DNA from: Bradyrhizobium diazoefficiens
GTDB lineage: Bacteria > Pseudomonadota > Alphaproteobacteria > Rhizobiales > Xanthobacteraceae
Length of the DNA: 64,000 nt
Direction of reading: 5' to 3'
Assembly: GCF_018129965.1 (NCBI RefSeq)
Contig: NZ_JAFCKW010000010.1
Coordinates: forward strand, 62,001 to 126,000
The notes beneath the pieces were generated by a model. The model saw only the letters and a program-made list of their open reading frames with translations. It made no database searches and was not told where the DNA came from. The number at the start of each line of letters is the position of its first letter. The stretch's first letter is position 1. Both the position numbers and the translations under genes were made by a program. Shown here in pieces: positions 8,661 to 18,358 of this stretch.

Positions 8661-8890
8661 TGGGCGGGCACTTCGTTCAATTCTAGTCTGCGTTCGATAT
8701 GATCAAGCCGAAGGTCCGAGCGAGCAAGTATGCCGTAAATGTTGTGAAGGTCCTGCTGCATCGAAATCTGATGTCCGCGAAGAGCACTCAACTCGGCCTT
8801 GACCTCGTCGATCTTGTGATCCACGCGATCCAGTCTCTGCGGCACTTGCTTGAGGACCTCAAAGATCAACTCGTTGCTGACCTCGGCCAT
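8657..8890 (-). CDS. Small coiled-coil protein between purS and purQ, function unknown
   Basis: A 77-residue protein MAEVSNELIFEVLKQVPQRLDRVDHKIDEVKAELSALRGH... rich in heptad-like Leu/Val/Ile spacing and charged residues, predicted as one long amphipathic helix or coiled coil. It has no Cys and no transmembrane segment. It lies inside the purine operon: 9 bases after purS, and its stop overlaps the purQ ATG (ATGA). It resembles short coiled-coil proteins found at unrelated loci in rhizobia, so it may have arrived independently of the purine genes. A role in the PurLQS complex is conceivable but only inferred from position. Confidence 0.8.
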   Translation of the reverse strand: MAEVSNELIFEVLKQVPQRLDRVDHKIDEVKAELSALRGHQISMQQDLHNIYGILARSDLRLDHIERRLELNEVPAQ

Positions 8891-8899
8891 TGCGGTCTC

Positions 8900-9142
8900 T
8901 CAGCCCTTCATTTCGATCGCATAGTTCTCGATCACGGTGTTCGCCAGCAGCTTGTCGGCGGCGTCCTTCAACGCCGCTTCCGCCTTGGCCTTGTCGGCGC
9001 CGGCGAGCTCGATGTCGAACACCTTGCCCTGCCGGACGCTTGCGACGCCGTCGACGCCGAGCGACTTCAGCGCACCCTCGATCGCCTTGCCCTGCGGATC
9101 GAGGATGCCCGTTTTCAAGGTAACGGTGACACGTGCCTTCAC
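8900..9142 (-). CDS. purS: Phosphoribosylformylglycinamidine synthase subunit PurS
   Basis: An 80-residue PurS: MKARVTVTLKTGILDPQGKAIEGALKSLGVDGVASVRQGKVFDIELAG... with the family's ferredoxin-like beta-alpha-beta pattern. PurS bridges PurL and PurQ and helps ammonia transfer; it is needed only with the small PurL seen at 3050. The gene follows purC by 13 bases and belongs to the same operon. Confidence 0.95.
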   Translation of the reverse strand: MKARVTVTLKTGILDPQGKAIEGALKSLGVDGVASVRQGKVFDIELAGADKAKAEAALKDAADKLLANTVIENYAIEMKG

Positions 9143-9155
9143 GTCGATATCCCTC

Positions 9156-9923
9156 TTAGCTCTTCACCAGCACCGGGCCGGAGCCCGCCGGACGCTCGTT
9201 CTCCATGAGGATGCCGAGGCGCTTTGCGACTTCGGTGTAGGCCTCGAGCAGCCCGCCGAGGTCCCTGCGGAAACGATCCTTGTCGAGCTTCTCGTTCGAC
9301 TTGATGTCCCACAGGCGGCAGCTATCCGGCGAGATCTCGTCGGCGACGATGATGCGCATCATCTCGTTCTCGAACAGCCGCCCGCACTCCATCTTGAAGT
9401 CGACGAGGCGGATGCCGATGCCGAGGAAGAGGCCGGTCAGGAAGTCGTTGACACGGATGGCGAGCGCCATGATGTCGTCGATCTCCTGCGGGGTCGCCCA
9501 GCCGAAGGCGGTGATGTGCTCTTCCGACACCATGGGGTCGTTGAGCTGGTCGTTCTTGTAGTAGAATTCGATGATCGAGCGGGGCAGCTGCGTGCCCTCC
9601 TCGATGCCGAGGCGCTGCGACAGCGACCCGGCGGCCACGTTCCGCACCACCACCTCGAGCGGCACGATCTCGACCTCGCGAATCAGCTGCTCGCGCATGT
9701 TGAGGCGGCGGATGAAGTGGGTCGGCACCCCGATGTCGTTGAGGTGCTGAAACAGGTACTCCGAGATCCGGTTGTTGAGGACACCCTTGCCCTCGATCAC
9801 CTGATGCTTCTTGGCATTGAACGCGGTGGCATCGTCCTTGAAGTGCTGGATCAGGGTCCCGGGCTCGGGACCTTCATACAGAACCTTTGCCTTGCCTTCA
9901 TAAATGCGACGCCGACGGCTCAT
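9156..9923 (-). CDS. purC: Phosphoribosylaminoimidazole-succinocarboxamide synthase (SAICAR synthetase)
   Basis: A 255-residue enzyme joining CAIR and aspartate using ATP. Motifs include RRRRIYEGKAKVLYEGPEPGTLIQHFKDDATAFN (nucleotide loop), GVLNNRISEYLFQHL, VPLEVVVRNVAAGSL, and LVDFKMECGR / ADEISPDSCRLWD (catalytic region). The start MSRRRRIYEG at 9923 fits the family; an upstream in-frame ATG at 9953 has a GGAG twelve bases before it and would add MDFNKTRYIP, so the true start is uncertain. First gene of the purC-purS-orf-purQ run. Confidence 0.96.
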   Translation of the reverse strand: MSRRRRIYEGKAKVLYEGPEPGTLIQHFKDDATAFNAKKHQVIEGKGVLNNRISEYLFQHLNDIGVPTHFIRRLNMREQLIREVEIVPLEVVVRNVAAGSLSQRLGIEEGTQLPRSIIEFYYKNDQLNDPMVSEEHITAFGWATPQEIDDIMALAIRVNDFLTGLFLGIGIRLVDFKMECGRLFENEMMRIIVADEISPDSCRLWDIKSNEKLDKDRFRRDLGGLLEAYTEVAKRLGILMENERPAGSGPVLVKS

Positions 9924-10226
9924 GGGGATGTACCGTGTTTTGTTGAAATCCATGTATTTGGTGTGCTCCGGTTGACGAAACTACGACCCACAGCGGAGCT
10001 GCCGTGAACAGCCTGGACCCCATGGAAACAGAACAGGAACCAAGCTTTAGGCAACCTATCCGATTGGCTGTCCCAGCACAATCGATCCGGCCCTTCCGGC
10101 ATAAACTTATACCGTCTTGCCTGCGGCTTAACGGCTCGTTGTTTTGCCGATTGGTGCCCCCTATCTAGGCATGGACCGGGCCTGTCGCAACGCAGGCGAG
10201 CCAGGGTGCAGCAGGGGAACAGAACC
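9924..10226. other. Divergent intergenic region between purC and the DUF1476 gene
   Basis: About 300 bases without a supported gene. It must carry the promoters for purC (minus) and the DUF1476 gene (plus). No purine riboswitch or clear PurR-type operator was seen. A GCAGGGGA ribosome site precedes the plus-strand ATG at 10227. Confidence 0.5.
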
Positions 10227-10550
10227 ATGAGCAGTTTCGACAAGCGCGAGGAAGGTTTCGAGAAGAAATTCGCCCTCGACGAGGAGCAGAAATTCAAGGC
10301 TGAAGCCCGTCGCAACCGGCTGCTCGGCCTGTGGGCGGCCGAAAAGCTCGGCATCACCGGCGATGCCGCCACGGCCTACGCCAAGGAGGTGGTCGCGGCC
10401 GATTTCGAGGAAGCCGGCGATGCCGACGTGTTGCGCAAGATCATGGCCGATTTCGCCGCCAAAAACGTCGCCATCACCGAGCAGGCCATTCGCGCCAAGA
10501 TGAGCGAGCTGATCGCGATCGCGGCGGCCGAGGTAAAGGCCGGGAAATAG
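10227..10550 (+). CDS. DUF1476 / F1-ATPase inhibitor zeta subunit-like protein
   Basis: A 107-residue all-helical protein: MSSFDKREEGFEKKFALDEEQKFKAEARRNRLLGLWAAEKLG... The N-terminal block (FDxREKGFExKFAxDEExxFK) is the segment that inserts into the F1 catalytic interface in the alphaproteobacterial zeta inhibitor of ATP synthase, and the four-helix body follows. By family knowledge it blocks ATP hydrolysis by F1Fo. The start at 10227, with AGGGGA upstream, is preferred over the extended frame. Stand-alone gene. Confidence 0.88.
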   Translation: MSSFDKREEGFEKKFALDEEQKFKAEARRNRLLGLWAAEKLGITGDAATAYAKEVVAADFEEAGDADVLRKIMADFAAKNVAITEQAIRAKMSELIAIAAAEVKAGK

Positions 10551-10635
10551 GCCGGCAGGGAGCGGCGAATGGCACGGAAAGGTCCGTTCGCCGCTTTGTG
10601 CATAACGACTTGCGGCAAGTCCCGGGCAATGCCAA

Positions 10636-12075
10636 ATGAGCGGCATGTCCCAGGATCATATCTCGAACGTCCTCGCCGAACGATATGCCTCGCCCGCCAT
10701 GCGCGCCATCTGGAGCGGCGAAGGCAAGGTTCGCCTCGAGCGCGACTATTGGATCGCCGTGCTGAAGGCTCAGCGCGATCTCGGTATTCCGGTGCCGGAC
10801 GGCGTGGTCGAATCCTACGAGCGCGTGAAGGACGACGTTAACCTCGAATCCATCATGCGCCGCGAGCGCATCACGCGCCACGACGTCAAGGCCCGCATCG
10901 AGGAGTTCTGCGAACTCGCCGGTCACGAGCACCTGCACAAGGGCATGACCAGCCGCGACCTGACCGAGAACGTGGAGCAGCTCCAGGTCTACCGCGGCCT
11001 GCAGCTGGTCGAGACCAAGAGCATCGCCGCGCTGATCCGCTTTGCCAGGCACGCAAGGCAGCTGCGCGACATGCCTTTCACGGCGCGCACGCACAACGTG
11101 GCCGCCCAGGTTACGACGCTCGGCAAACGCATCGCCATGTTCGGCGAAGAGATGCTGCTGGCGCATCAGAGCCTCGTCAACGTGCTGAACACCTATCCCG
11201 CGCGCGGCCTCAAGGGCGCGGTCGGCACGCGGCTCGACCAGATCACCCTGTTCAACGGCGATGCCGGCAAGGCCCGCGCGCTCGAACAGCGCATTCTCGT
11301 TCACCTCGGCCTGCCCGCGAGTTTCGATGCCGTCGGCCAGGTCTATCCGCGCAGCCTGGACTTCCGCGCGGTCAGCGCGCTCGTCGATCTCGCCAGCGGT
11401 CCTGGCAGCTTCGCAAAGACCTTGCGCCTGATGGCCGGTCACGAACTCGCCAGCGAAGGTTTTGCCAAGGGCCAGGTCGGCTCCTCTGCGATGCCGCACA
11501 AGATGAACAGCCGCTCCTGCGAGCGCATCAACGGCCTGCATGTGGTGTTGAAGGGCTATCTCGCGATGGCCGCCGGCCTGTCCGGCGATCAGTGGAACGA
11601 GGGCGACGTCTCCTGCTCCGTCGTGCGCCGCGTGATGCTGCCCGATACCTTCCTCGCGATGGACGGCCTGCTCGAGACCCTGCTTTCGGTGCTCGACCAG
11701 ATGGAGATTTTCAACGCCGTCGTCGCGACCGAACTGAACCGCTATCTGCCCTTCCTGCTGACCACCACCGTCATGATGGAGGCGGTGAAGAAGGGCGCGG
11801 GCCGCGAAGGCGCGCACGAGGCGATCAAGGAACACGCCGTCTCGGCCATCCGCGACCTGCGCACCGGCAAGATCGTGCAGAACGACCTCCTGCAGCGCCT
11901 CGCCGCCGATCAGCGTCTCGGCCTCAGCGAAACCGAGCTCGAGCGCGTGCTCGATCACGGTCGCGCCAATTCGGGCGATGCGGCCGCGCAGGTCGATCAC
12001 TTCGCCGAGCAGGTGGACGCGCTCGCCAAGGCCAACCCCGTGGCGGCCGGCTACGCGCCGGGCGCAATTCTCTGA
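10636..12075 (+). CDS. purB: Adenylosuccinate lyase
   Basis: About 479 residues of the fumarase/aspartase superfamily. It catalyses two steps of purine synthesis (SAICAR to AICAR, adenylosuccinate to AMP). Visible motifs are HLHKGMTSRDLTENVEQLQ, TARTHNVAAQVTTLGKR, and the signature loop GSSAMPHKMNSRSCERI (catalytic Ser) near residues 275-290. Two ATGs at 10636 and 10645 are possible; the second begins MSQDHISNVLAERYASPAM. Its location beside the purC-S-Q cluster keeps purine genes together, although it is read on the other strand. Confidence 0.95.
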   Translation: MSGMSQDHISNVLAERYASPAMRAIWSGEGKVRLERDYWIAVLKAQRDLGIPVPDGVVESYERVKDDVNLESIMRRERITRHDVKARIEEFCELAGHEHLHKGMTSRDLTENVEQLQVYRGLQLVETKSIAALIRFARHARQLRDMPFTARTHNVAAQVTTLGKRIAMFGEEMLLAHQSLVNVLNTYPARGLKGAVGTRLDQITLFNGDAGKARALEQRILVHLGLPASFDAVGQVYPRSLDFRAVSALVDLASGPGSFAKTLRLMAGHELASEGFAKGQVGSSAMPHKMNSRSCERINGLHVVLKGYLAMAAGLSGDQWNEGDVSCSVVRRVMLPDTFLAMDGLLETLLSVLDQMEIFNAVVATELNRYLPFLLTTTVMMEAVKKGAGREGAHEAIKEHAVSAIRDLRTGKIVQNDLLQRLAADQRLGLSETELERVLDHGRANSGDAAAQVDHFAEQVDALAKANPVAAGYAPGAIL

Positions 12076-12086
12076 CGGGTCTGATG

Positions 12087-12197
12087 GTCATTGCGAGGAG
12101 CCCGCGACGAAATTGCGAAGCAATTTTGCGCTGGTGACGAAGCAATCCGCATTTACATTCGCGGCAAGAGGGATTGCTTCGCTTCGCTCGCAATGAC
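12087..12197. repeat. Intergenic palindromic repeat (GTCATTGCGAG arms)
   Basis: Outer arms GTCATTGCGAG (12087-12097) and CTCGCAATGAC (12187-12197) are perfect complements, with internal GCGAAGCAA repeats. It lies between the convergent purB and cynS genes. It is a class of dispersed intergenic element common in Bradyrhizobium and relatives; no coding content is seen. Confidence 0.85.
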
Positions 12198-12206
12198 GAA
12201 GCAACC

Positions 12207-12695
12207 TCAGCCCTCCTTGAACCCGTACTCCGGCACGTTGCCGCTGGCGCCGTAATATTTGTAAGGCAGGAACTTGCCGCTCATGGTGATCTTGACGCGG
12301 TCGCCCTTCGGGTTGGCGACGCGCTCGATCCCCATGTCGAAGTCGATCGCCGACATGATGCCGTCACCGAACTCTTCCTCGATCAGTGCCTTCCAGGCCG
12401 GGCCGTTCACCATCACCATTTCGTAGAAACGATAGATCAGCGGATCGGTCGGCGGCATCGGCGTGCCGGTACCGCGCATCGGCACCTCGTTGAGCATCGC
12501 GGTCTCGGCCTTCGACAGGCCGAACAGTTCGCCGGCATTCGCCGCTTGCGGCTTGGTCAGCTTCATCTGGCCGAGGATCGCCCCCACGATCAGCACCTCC
12601 GCGTAGCCGCCCACCTGCTCGCAGATGTATTTCCAGGTCCACCCCTTCTCGCGCTTGATGTCGAGCAGTTTTTCGGTGAGGTCTTCGCGTTTCAT
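12207..12695 (-). CDS. cynS: Cyanate hydratase (cyanase)
   Basis: A 162-residue decameric enzyme that converts cyanate and bicarbonate into ammonia and CO2. The N-terminal helical DNA-binding-like domain (MKREDLTEKLLDIKREKGWTWKYICEQVGGYAEVLIVGAILGQMKL) is followed by the catalytic C-terminal domain with YRFYEMVMVNGPAWKALIEEEFGDGIMSAIDFDMGIERV, which holds the Arg/Glu/Ser catalytic set, and PYKYYGASG. It is the last gene of the ABC transporter operon read from 16263, consistent with cyanate uptake and use as a nitrogen source. Confidence 0.96.
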   Translation of the reverse strand: MKREDLTEKLLDIKREKGWTWKYICEQVGGYAEVLIVGAILGQMKLTKPQAANAGELFGLSKAETAMLNEVPMRGTGTPMPPTDPLIYRFYEMVMVNGPAWKALIEEEFGDGIMSAIDFDMGIERVANPKGDRVKITMSGKFLPYKYYGASGNVPEYGFKEG

Positions 12696-12714
12696 GTCAG
12701 GTCTCCTTGGTTGT

Positions 12715-12800
12715 CGTCATGCCCGGGCCTTGTCCCGGGCATCCACGTTCTTTGGCCGCCTATGAACACGTGGATGGCCGGGACAGGCCCGGCCAAGACG
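12715..12800. repeat. Intergenic palindromic repeat overlapping the 3' end of the ATPase gene
   Basis: Arms of the GTCATGCCCGGGCCTTGTCC / GGACAGGCCCGGCC type with inner ATCCACGT/ACGTGGAT. It is the same family as 1271-1349. The right arm is translated as the last residues of the ATPase gene (SWPGLSRPSTCS) and supplies its stop codon, so the element has replaced or extended the original 3' end. Confidence 0.85.
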
Positions 12801-13692
12801 GCTCTCGCGGCGGTTCCGGCTTGACATCGGATGCGATCGTCAGTCCGGGCTTGCCGATATGAATCACCGGCACGTTACGCGGATCATGATCAGGCGTCTC
12901 GGCGGTGAAATTCTTGCTGCGCGTCACCAGGAAATCGATGATGTGATTGCGCAGCGCGTAGTACAGCGGATGGCGGTGCAGATCGGTGCGGCCGCGATCC
13001 CTGGGCAAGGGATTCTCGACCACCTCCGCCAGCACCGCGCCGGGGCCGTTGGTCATCAGGAAGATCTTGTCGGCGAGATAGATCGCCTCGTCGACGTCAT
13101 GGGTGATCATGAACGCGGTCTGCCCGGTCTCGAGGCAGATCCGCCGGACCTCGTCCTGCAGCGTGCCGCGCGTCAGCGCGTCGAGCGCCGAGAACGGTTC
13201 GTCCATCAGCATCATCTTCGGTGTAATCGAGAGAGCGCGCGCGATGCCGACGCGCTGCTTCATGCCGCCCGAAAGTTCGGACGGACGCTTGTGCTCGGAA
13301 CCGGTCAAGCCGACCAGATCGATGAACGTCTGCGCATGCGCCTTGACCTTCGCGCGGTCCCAGTTCCGCCATTTCGAGGTCACGGCATAGGAGACATTGC
13401 CGAGCACGGTGCGCCAGGGCAGCAGCGCGTGGCTCTGGAAGATCACGGCGCGGTCGAGGCTGGTGCCTGAAATGGCCTGCCCGTCGACGATGACTGTTCC
13501 CTCGCTCGGCGCATCGAGACCGGCGAGGATGTTGAGCACCGTGGTCTTGCCGCAGCCGGAATGGCCGATCACGCAACAGAACTCGCCCCGCGCCATCGAC
13601 AGCCAGAGATTCTCGAACACGGTGGTCGTGGCGCCGCTTGCGCCCGGATAGCGTTTGGCGATGCCTTCGATGGAAACGAATTTGTCGGTCAT
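12760..13692 (-). CDS. ABC transporter ATP-binding protein, nitrate/cyanate type (NrtD/CynD-like)
   Basis: 310 residues. Walker A GHSGCGKTT, signature LSGGMKQRVGIARAL, Walker B MLMDEPFSALD and H-loop MITHDVDEAIYLAD are intact, as in the NrtD/CmpD/SsuB/TauB group. The start MTDKFVSIEGIAKRYPG (13692) fits the family; the longer frame upstream is repeat-derived. The last about 13 residues are encoded by an intergenic palindrome (12763-12800). It works with the permease at 13893 and the binding protein at 14884; adjacency to cynS argues for cyanate, though nitrate or bicarbonate remain possible. Confidence 0.93.
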   Translation of the reverse strand: MTDKFVSIEGIAKRYPGASGATTTVFENLWLSMARGEFCCVIGHSGCGKTTVLNILAGLDAPSEGTVIVDGQAISGTSLDRAVIFQSHALLPWRTVLGNVSYAVTSKWRNWDRAKVKAHAQTFIDLVGLTGSEHKRPSELSGGMKQRVGIARALSITPKMMLMDEPFSALDALTRGTLQDEVRRICLETGQTAFMITHDVDEAIYLADKIFLMTNGPGAVLAEVVENPLPRDRGRTDLHRHPLYYALRNHIIDFLVTRSKNFTAETPDHDPRNVPVIHIGKPGLTIASDVKPEPPREPSWPGLSRPSTCS

Positions 13693-13721
13693 GGGCAGCG
13701 GCTCCGCAAGCGTGCTGCGCC

Positions 13722-13858
13722 CTCTCGCCCCGCTTGCGGGAAGAGGATTGGGGTGCGGGGGAATCTCCACATGGACGGTGAGAGTTGGACTCGCGGAGAG
13801 CCCCCCTCACCCGGATCGCAAGAGCGATCCGACCTCTCCCCGCAAGCGGGGCGAGGTG
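13722..13858. repeat. Intergenic palindromic repeat (CTCGCCCCGCTTGCGGG arms)
   Basis: Arms around CTCTCGCCCCGCTTGCGGG and CCCCGCAAGCGGGGCGAG bracket a 100-base centre with an inner GATCGCAAGAGCGATC palindrome. It separates the permease and ATPase genes inside the operon, so it would be transcribed and form a stable hairpin in the mRNA. It could set relative expression of the two genes. Confidence 0.8.
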
Positions 13859-13892
13859 AACAAGCGGCGACGCCGGTAAACATCATCATCCC

Positions 13893-14735
13893 CTACTCCG
13901 GAAACGTGACCATGCGCGTGAAGCGCGCGAGGATCTGGTCAAGCAGCATGCCGACGATCCCGATCAGCAGGATCGCGATGATCACATTGGTGATCGACAG
14001 GTTGTTCCATTCGTTCCAGACGAAGTAGCCGATGCCGGTGCCGCCGACGAGCATTTCGGCAGCGACGATCACGAGCCAGGCGATCCCGATGGAGATGCGC
14101 ATCCCGGTCAGGATCGTCGGCGCTGCCGCCGGGAGGATCACGGTGAAGGCGCGCCTGAGCGTGCCGACCTCCAGGGTGCGCGCGACGTTGATCCATTCTT
14201 TGCGCACGCTGGCCACGCCGAACACGGTGTTAAGCAGCATCGGCCAGATCGAGCAGATGAAGATGACGAAGATCGCCGAGATCGAGGAGTCCTTGATGGT
14301 GTAGAGCGCCAGCGGCATCCAGGCGAGCGGCGAGATCGGTTTGAGAACCTGGATGAACGGATCGAGCGCCCTGCTCAGAAGCGGCGACATGCCGATCAGG
14401 AAGCCGAGCGGGATGGCAACGAGCACCGCGAGCAGATAGCCGAGCCCGACCCGCGCGATCGAATAGCCGAGCTGGATGCCGAGGCCCTTGTCGTTCGGCC
14501 CGTTATCGTAGAACGGCCGCTTCAGATGCTCCCACAGCTTGGCGCCGACATCGAGCGGCCCCGGCATTGCGGATTTGCCCTGCGTCGCGGTCAGGCCCAT
14601 CAGCTTGGCGTATTCCGGGCTCATCGCCTTGACCGGCGCGCTCGCGCGCGTGGCGAGGTGCCAGATGCCGAGGAATGCGGCGAGCAGCGCGATGGAGACG
14701 AGACCCGCGCGGAGACGGAGCGAGATGGTTGTCAT
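13893..14735 (-). CDS. ABC transporter permease, nitrate/cyanate type (NrtB/CynB-like)
   Basis: 280 residues with six predicted membrane helices and the BPD_transp_1 EAA-loop region EWINVARTLEVGTLRRAFTVILPAAAPTILTGMRISIGIAW. The start MTTISLRLRAGLVSIALLAAFLGIWHLA places the first helix directly after the start. The insert between helices 1 and 2 (SPEYAKLMGLTATQGKSAMPGPLDVG...) is typical of NrtB/CmpB. Second gene of the sigma-54 driven operon. Confidence 0.92.
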   Translation of the reverse strand: MTTISLRLRAGLVSIALLAAFLGIWHLATRASAPVKAMSPEYAKLMGLTATQGKSAMPGPLDVGAKLWEHLKRPFYDNGPNDKGLGIQLGYSIARVGLGYLLAVLVAIPLGFLIGMSPLLSRALDPFIQVLKPISPLAWMPLALYTIKDSSISAIFVIFICSIWPMLLNTVFGVASVRKEWINVARTLEVGTLRRAFTVILPAAAPTILTGMRISIGIAWLVIVAAEMLVGGTGIGYFVWNEWNNLSITNVIIAILLIGIVGMLLDQILARFTRMVTFPE

Positions 14736-14754
14736 CTGGCGCACCACCGATGCT

Positions 14755-14869
14755 GTGTCCCGGGCGCGGCGCGGCACGAAGTGATGCGACGCAGAACCGG
14801 AACCCAAGCGGCCCCACTGGGGGCCGGCTCAGCGATGCACCACTGCGTGCTGCATCGCGTCCGGGACAC
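14755..14869. repeat. Intergenic palindromic repeat (GTGTCCCGGGCGC arms)
   Basis: Arms GTGTCCCGGGCGC and GCGTCCGGGACAC at the ends, with inner GATGC/GCATC complementarity. It lies between the binding-protein stop (14884) and the permease start (14735), within the operon. Confidence 0.8.
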
Positions 14870-14883
14870 GAGAGGGCTCATCC

Positions 14884-16263
14884 TCACGACGCCTTCCTGA
14901 TCTTGAAGCTCGTGACGTAATCCTCCGGCTTGGCCGGATCGAACGTCTTGCCCATCACCGCGAACGACTTGTACGCGGTTGCCGGCGGCGTCAGCCCCAT
15001 CTCGGTCATTAGTTTTTTGGTGTCGGTGGCGAGATAGACCTGCTCGGCCACCGCCTTGTAGTCGACATCGCCCTTGATCTGGCCCCAGCGCTTCATCTGC
15101 GTCAGCATCCACACCGCGAAGGACTGCCAGGGGAACGGATCGAAATCGACGCGCTTTTCGTCGGTCTTCACGCCGCCGAGGCCGTCGGCATAGGTGCCGG
15201 TCAGCACCTGTTCCAGCACCGTGACGGGCGCGTTGATGTAGTTGGCGGGCGCGATGGCTTCCGCGATCTGCTTGCGGTTCTCGGCCTTGGAGGCATAGGC
15301 GGTCGCATCGACGATGGCGCGGGTCAGCGCGGCAAAGCTGTTCGGCGCCGTGGTGATGAATTCGCGGCTGGCCGCGAAGCTGCAGCAGGGATGTCCGTCC
15401 CAGATCTCCTTGGACAGCAGGTGCATGAAGCCGACGCCGTCATAGATCGCGCGCTGGCAGATATTGTCGGGCGCGAGGAAGCCGTCGATGTTGTCGGCGC
15501 GCAAATTCGCCACCATTTCCGGCGGTGGCACCGAGCGGAGTTGCACGTCGGTGTCGGGGTCGATCCCGTGCTCGGCGAGATAATAGCGCAGCAGGTAATT
15601 GTGCATCGAGTAGTCGAAGGGAATTGCGAACTTCATTCCCTTCCAGTCCTTCGGATCGCGCTTGTCCTTGTGCTTGTTCGCCAGCACGATGCCTTGCCCG
15701 TTGATGTTCTCGATCGCGGGCACGGCGAAGGGAATGGCGTTGGCACCGAGGCCGAGCGAGATCGCGATCGGCATCGGTGCCAGCATGTGCGCGGCGTCGT
15801 ATTCCTTGTTGATGGTCTTGTCGCGGATCACCGCCCAGCCGGCGGTCTTGACCACTTCGACGTTGAGGCCGTGCTTGGAATAGAAGCCGAGCGGCGCCGC
15901 CATGATGATCGGCGTGGCGCAGGTGATCGGTATGAAGCCGACCTTGAGGTCCTTCTTCTCCGGCGCGCCGGTTTGCGCAAAGACTTCGGTCGCCGTCTTG
16001 ATCGGAAAGAACTGCGACAGCGCGGCGAGCGCCGTGGACGCACCGACCGATTTCAGAAAGGCGCGCCGCGCCGCATCCTGCGGAAACATCGCACGCATCA
16101 CCGCAGAGGCGACCACGCCCTCATAGCGCTTCTCCTCGCTGTCGACGGGCTCGCAGCGCAGTGCCGCGGCCTGGTCGTGCTCGGCCGCGGATTCGTGTTG
16201 GCCACAGGCGCAGCCGGCTCGAAGATTACGATCGGGATCGAACGGATTGTCGAAAATGGACAT
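14884..16263 (-). CDS. Nitrate/cyanate ABC transporter substrate-binding protein (NrtA/CmpA/CynA family), Tat-type
   Basis: 460 residues. The start MSIFDNPFDPDRN at 16263 has an AGGAGG six bases upstream. An unusually long n-region (residues 1-65) carries Cys18, Cys20, His23, His29 and Cys37 (motif CACGQH) before the twin-arginine signal ARRAFLKSVGAS at about 66. The mature part (KDLKVGFIPITCATPIIMAAPLGFYSKHGLNVEVVKTAG..., later WDGHPCCSFAA, FDPFPWQSFAVWM) is the NrtA-type periplasmic binding domain. It binds the anion and feeds the permease and ATPase encoded downstream. First gene after the sigma-54 promoter. Confidence 0.9.
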   Translation of the reverse strand: MSIFDNPFDPDRNLRAGCACGQHESAAEHDQAAALRCEPVDSEEKRYEGVVASAVMRAMFPQDAARRAFLKSVGASTALAALSQFFPIKTATEVFAQTGAPEKKDLKVGFIPITCATPIIMAAPLGFYSKHGLNVEVVKTAGWAVIRDKTINKEYDAAHMLAPMPIAISLGLGANAIPFAVPAIENINGQGIVLANKHKDKRDPKDWKGMKFAIPFDYSMHNYLLRYYLAEHGIDPDTDVQLRSVPPPEMVANLRADNIDGFLAPDNICQRAIYDGVGFMHLLSKEIWDGHPCCSFAASREFITTAPNSFAALTRAIVDATAYASKAENRKQIAEAIAPANYINAPVTVLEQVLTGTYADGLGGVKTDEKRVDFDPFPWQSFAVWMLTQMKRWGQIKGDVDYKAVAEQVYLATDTKKLMTEMGLTPPATAYKSFAVMGKTFDPAKPEDYVTSFKIRKAS

Positions 16264-16297
16264 CGGACCTCCTGCGCGTCGTTGCAGAAACAATTAC

Positions 16298-16312
16298 GCA
16301 AGGAGCATGCCA
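16298..16312 (-). promoter_or_regulatory. Sigma-54 (-24/-12) promoter of the cyanate transport operon
   Basis: On the minus strand the sequence reads TGGCATGCTCCTTGC, matching the RpoN consensus TGGCAC-N5-TTGC with the invariant GG and GC ten bases apart. It ends 35 bases before the ATG of the binding-protein gene at 16263. A sigma-54 activator gene is divergent next to it, and repeated sites lie upstream. Confidence 0.8.
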
Positions 16313-16370
16313 TCGCTCTCGGCAGGGGCAGTGCCTTGATGACGCAGCGATATCGGCTAAACTTGGCTAC

Positions 16371-16422
16371 TACGAAATATCGTGATATACGAAATATCGT
16401 AACACAATCACGAGATTTCGTA
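16371..16422. promoter_or_regulatory. Three copies of a 13-bp upstream activator site
   Basis: TACGAAATATCGT occurs at 16371-16383 and again at 16388-16400, and a third copy with one mismatch lies inverted at 16410-16422 (ACGAGATTTCGTA). The block is 60-110 bases upstream of the -24 element, the normal range for enhancer binding, and it ends right before the first possible start of the activator gene (GTG 16423). It is therefore the likely binding site of that activator and could also autoregulate it. Confidence 0.75.
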
Positions 16423-16437
16423 GTGTCGATACTCCCA

Positions 16438-18351
<1,914 letters not shown>

Positions 18352-18358
18352 CTTGCGC

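Noticed and set aside
12900..16300. Idea that the transporter is a taurine or sulfonate system
   Set aside because: The binding protein has NrtA/CmpA features and a long Tat leader, and cyanase ends the operon; no sulfonate monooxygenase is present.
15391..16437. Long N-terminal extension of the sigma-54 activator frame
   Set aside because: The extra part is antisense to the transport binding-protein gene and runs over the promoter and activator sites; the true protein begins at 16438 or 16423.
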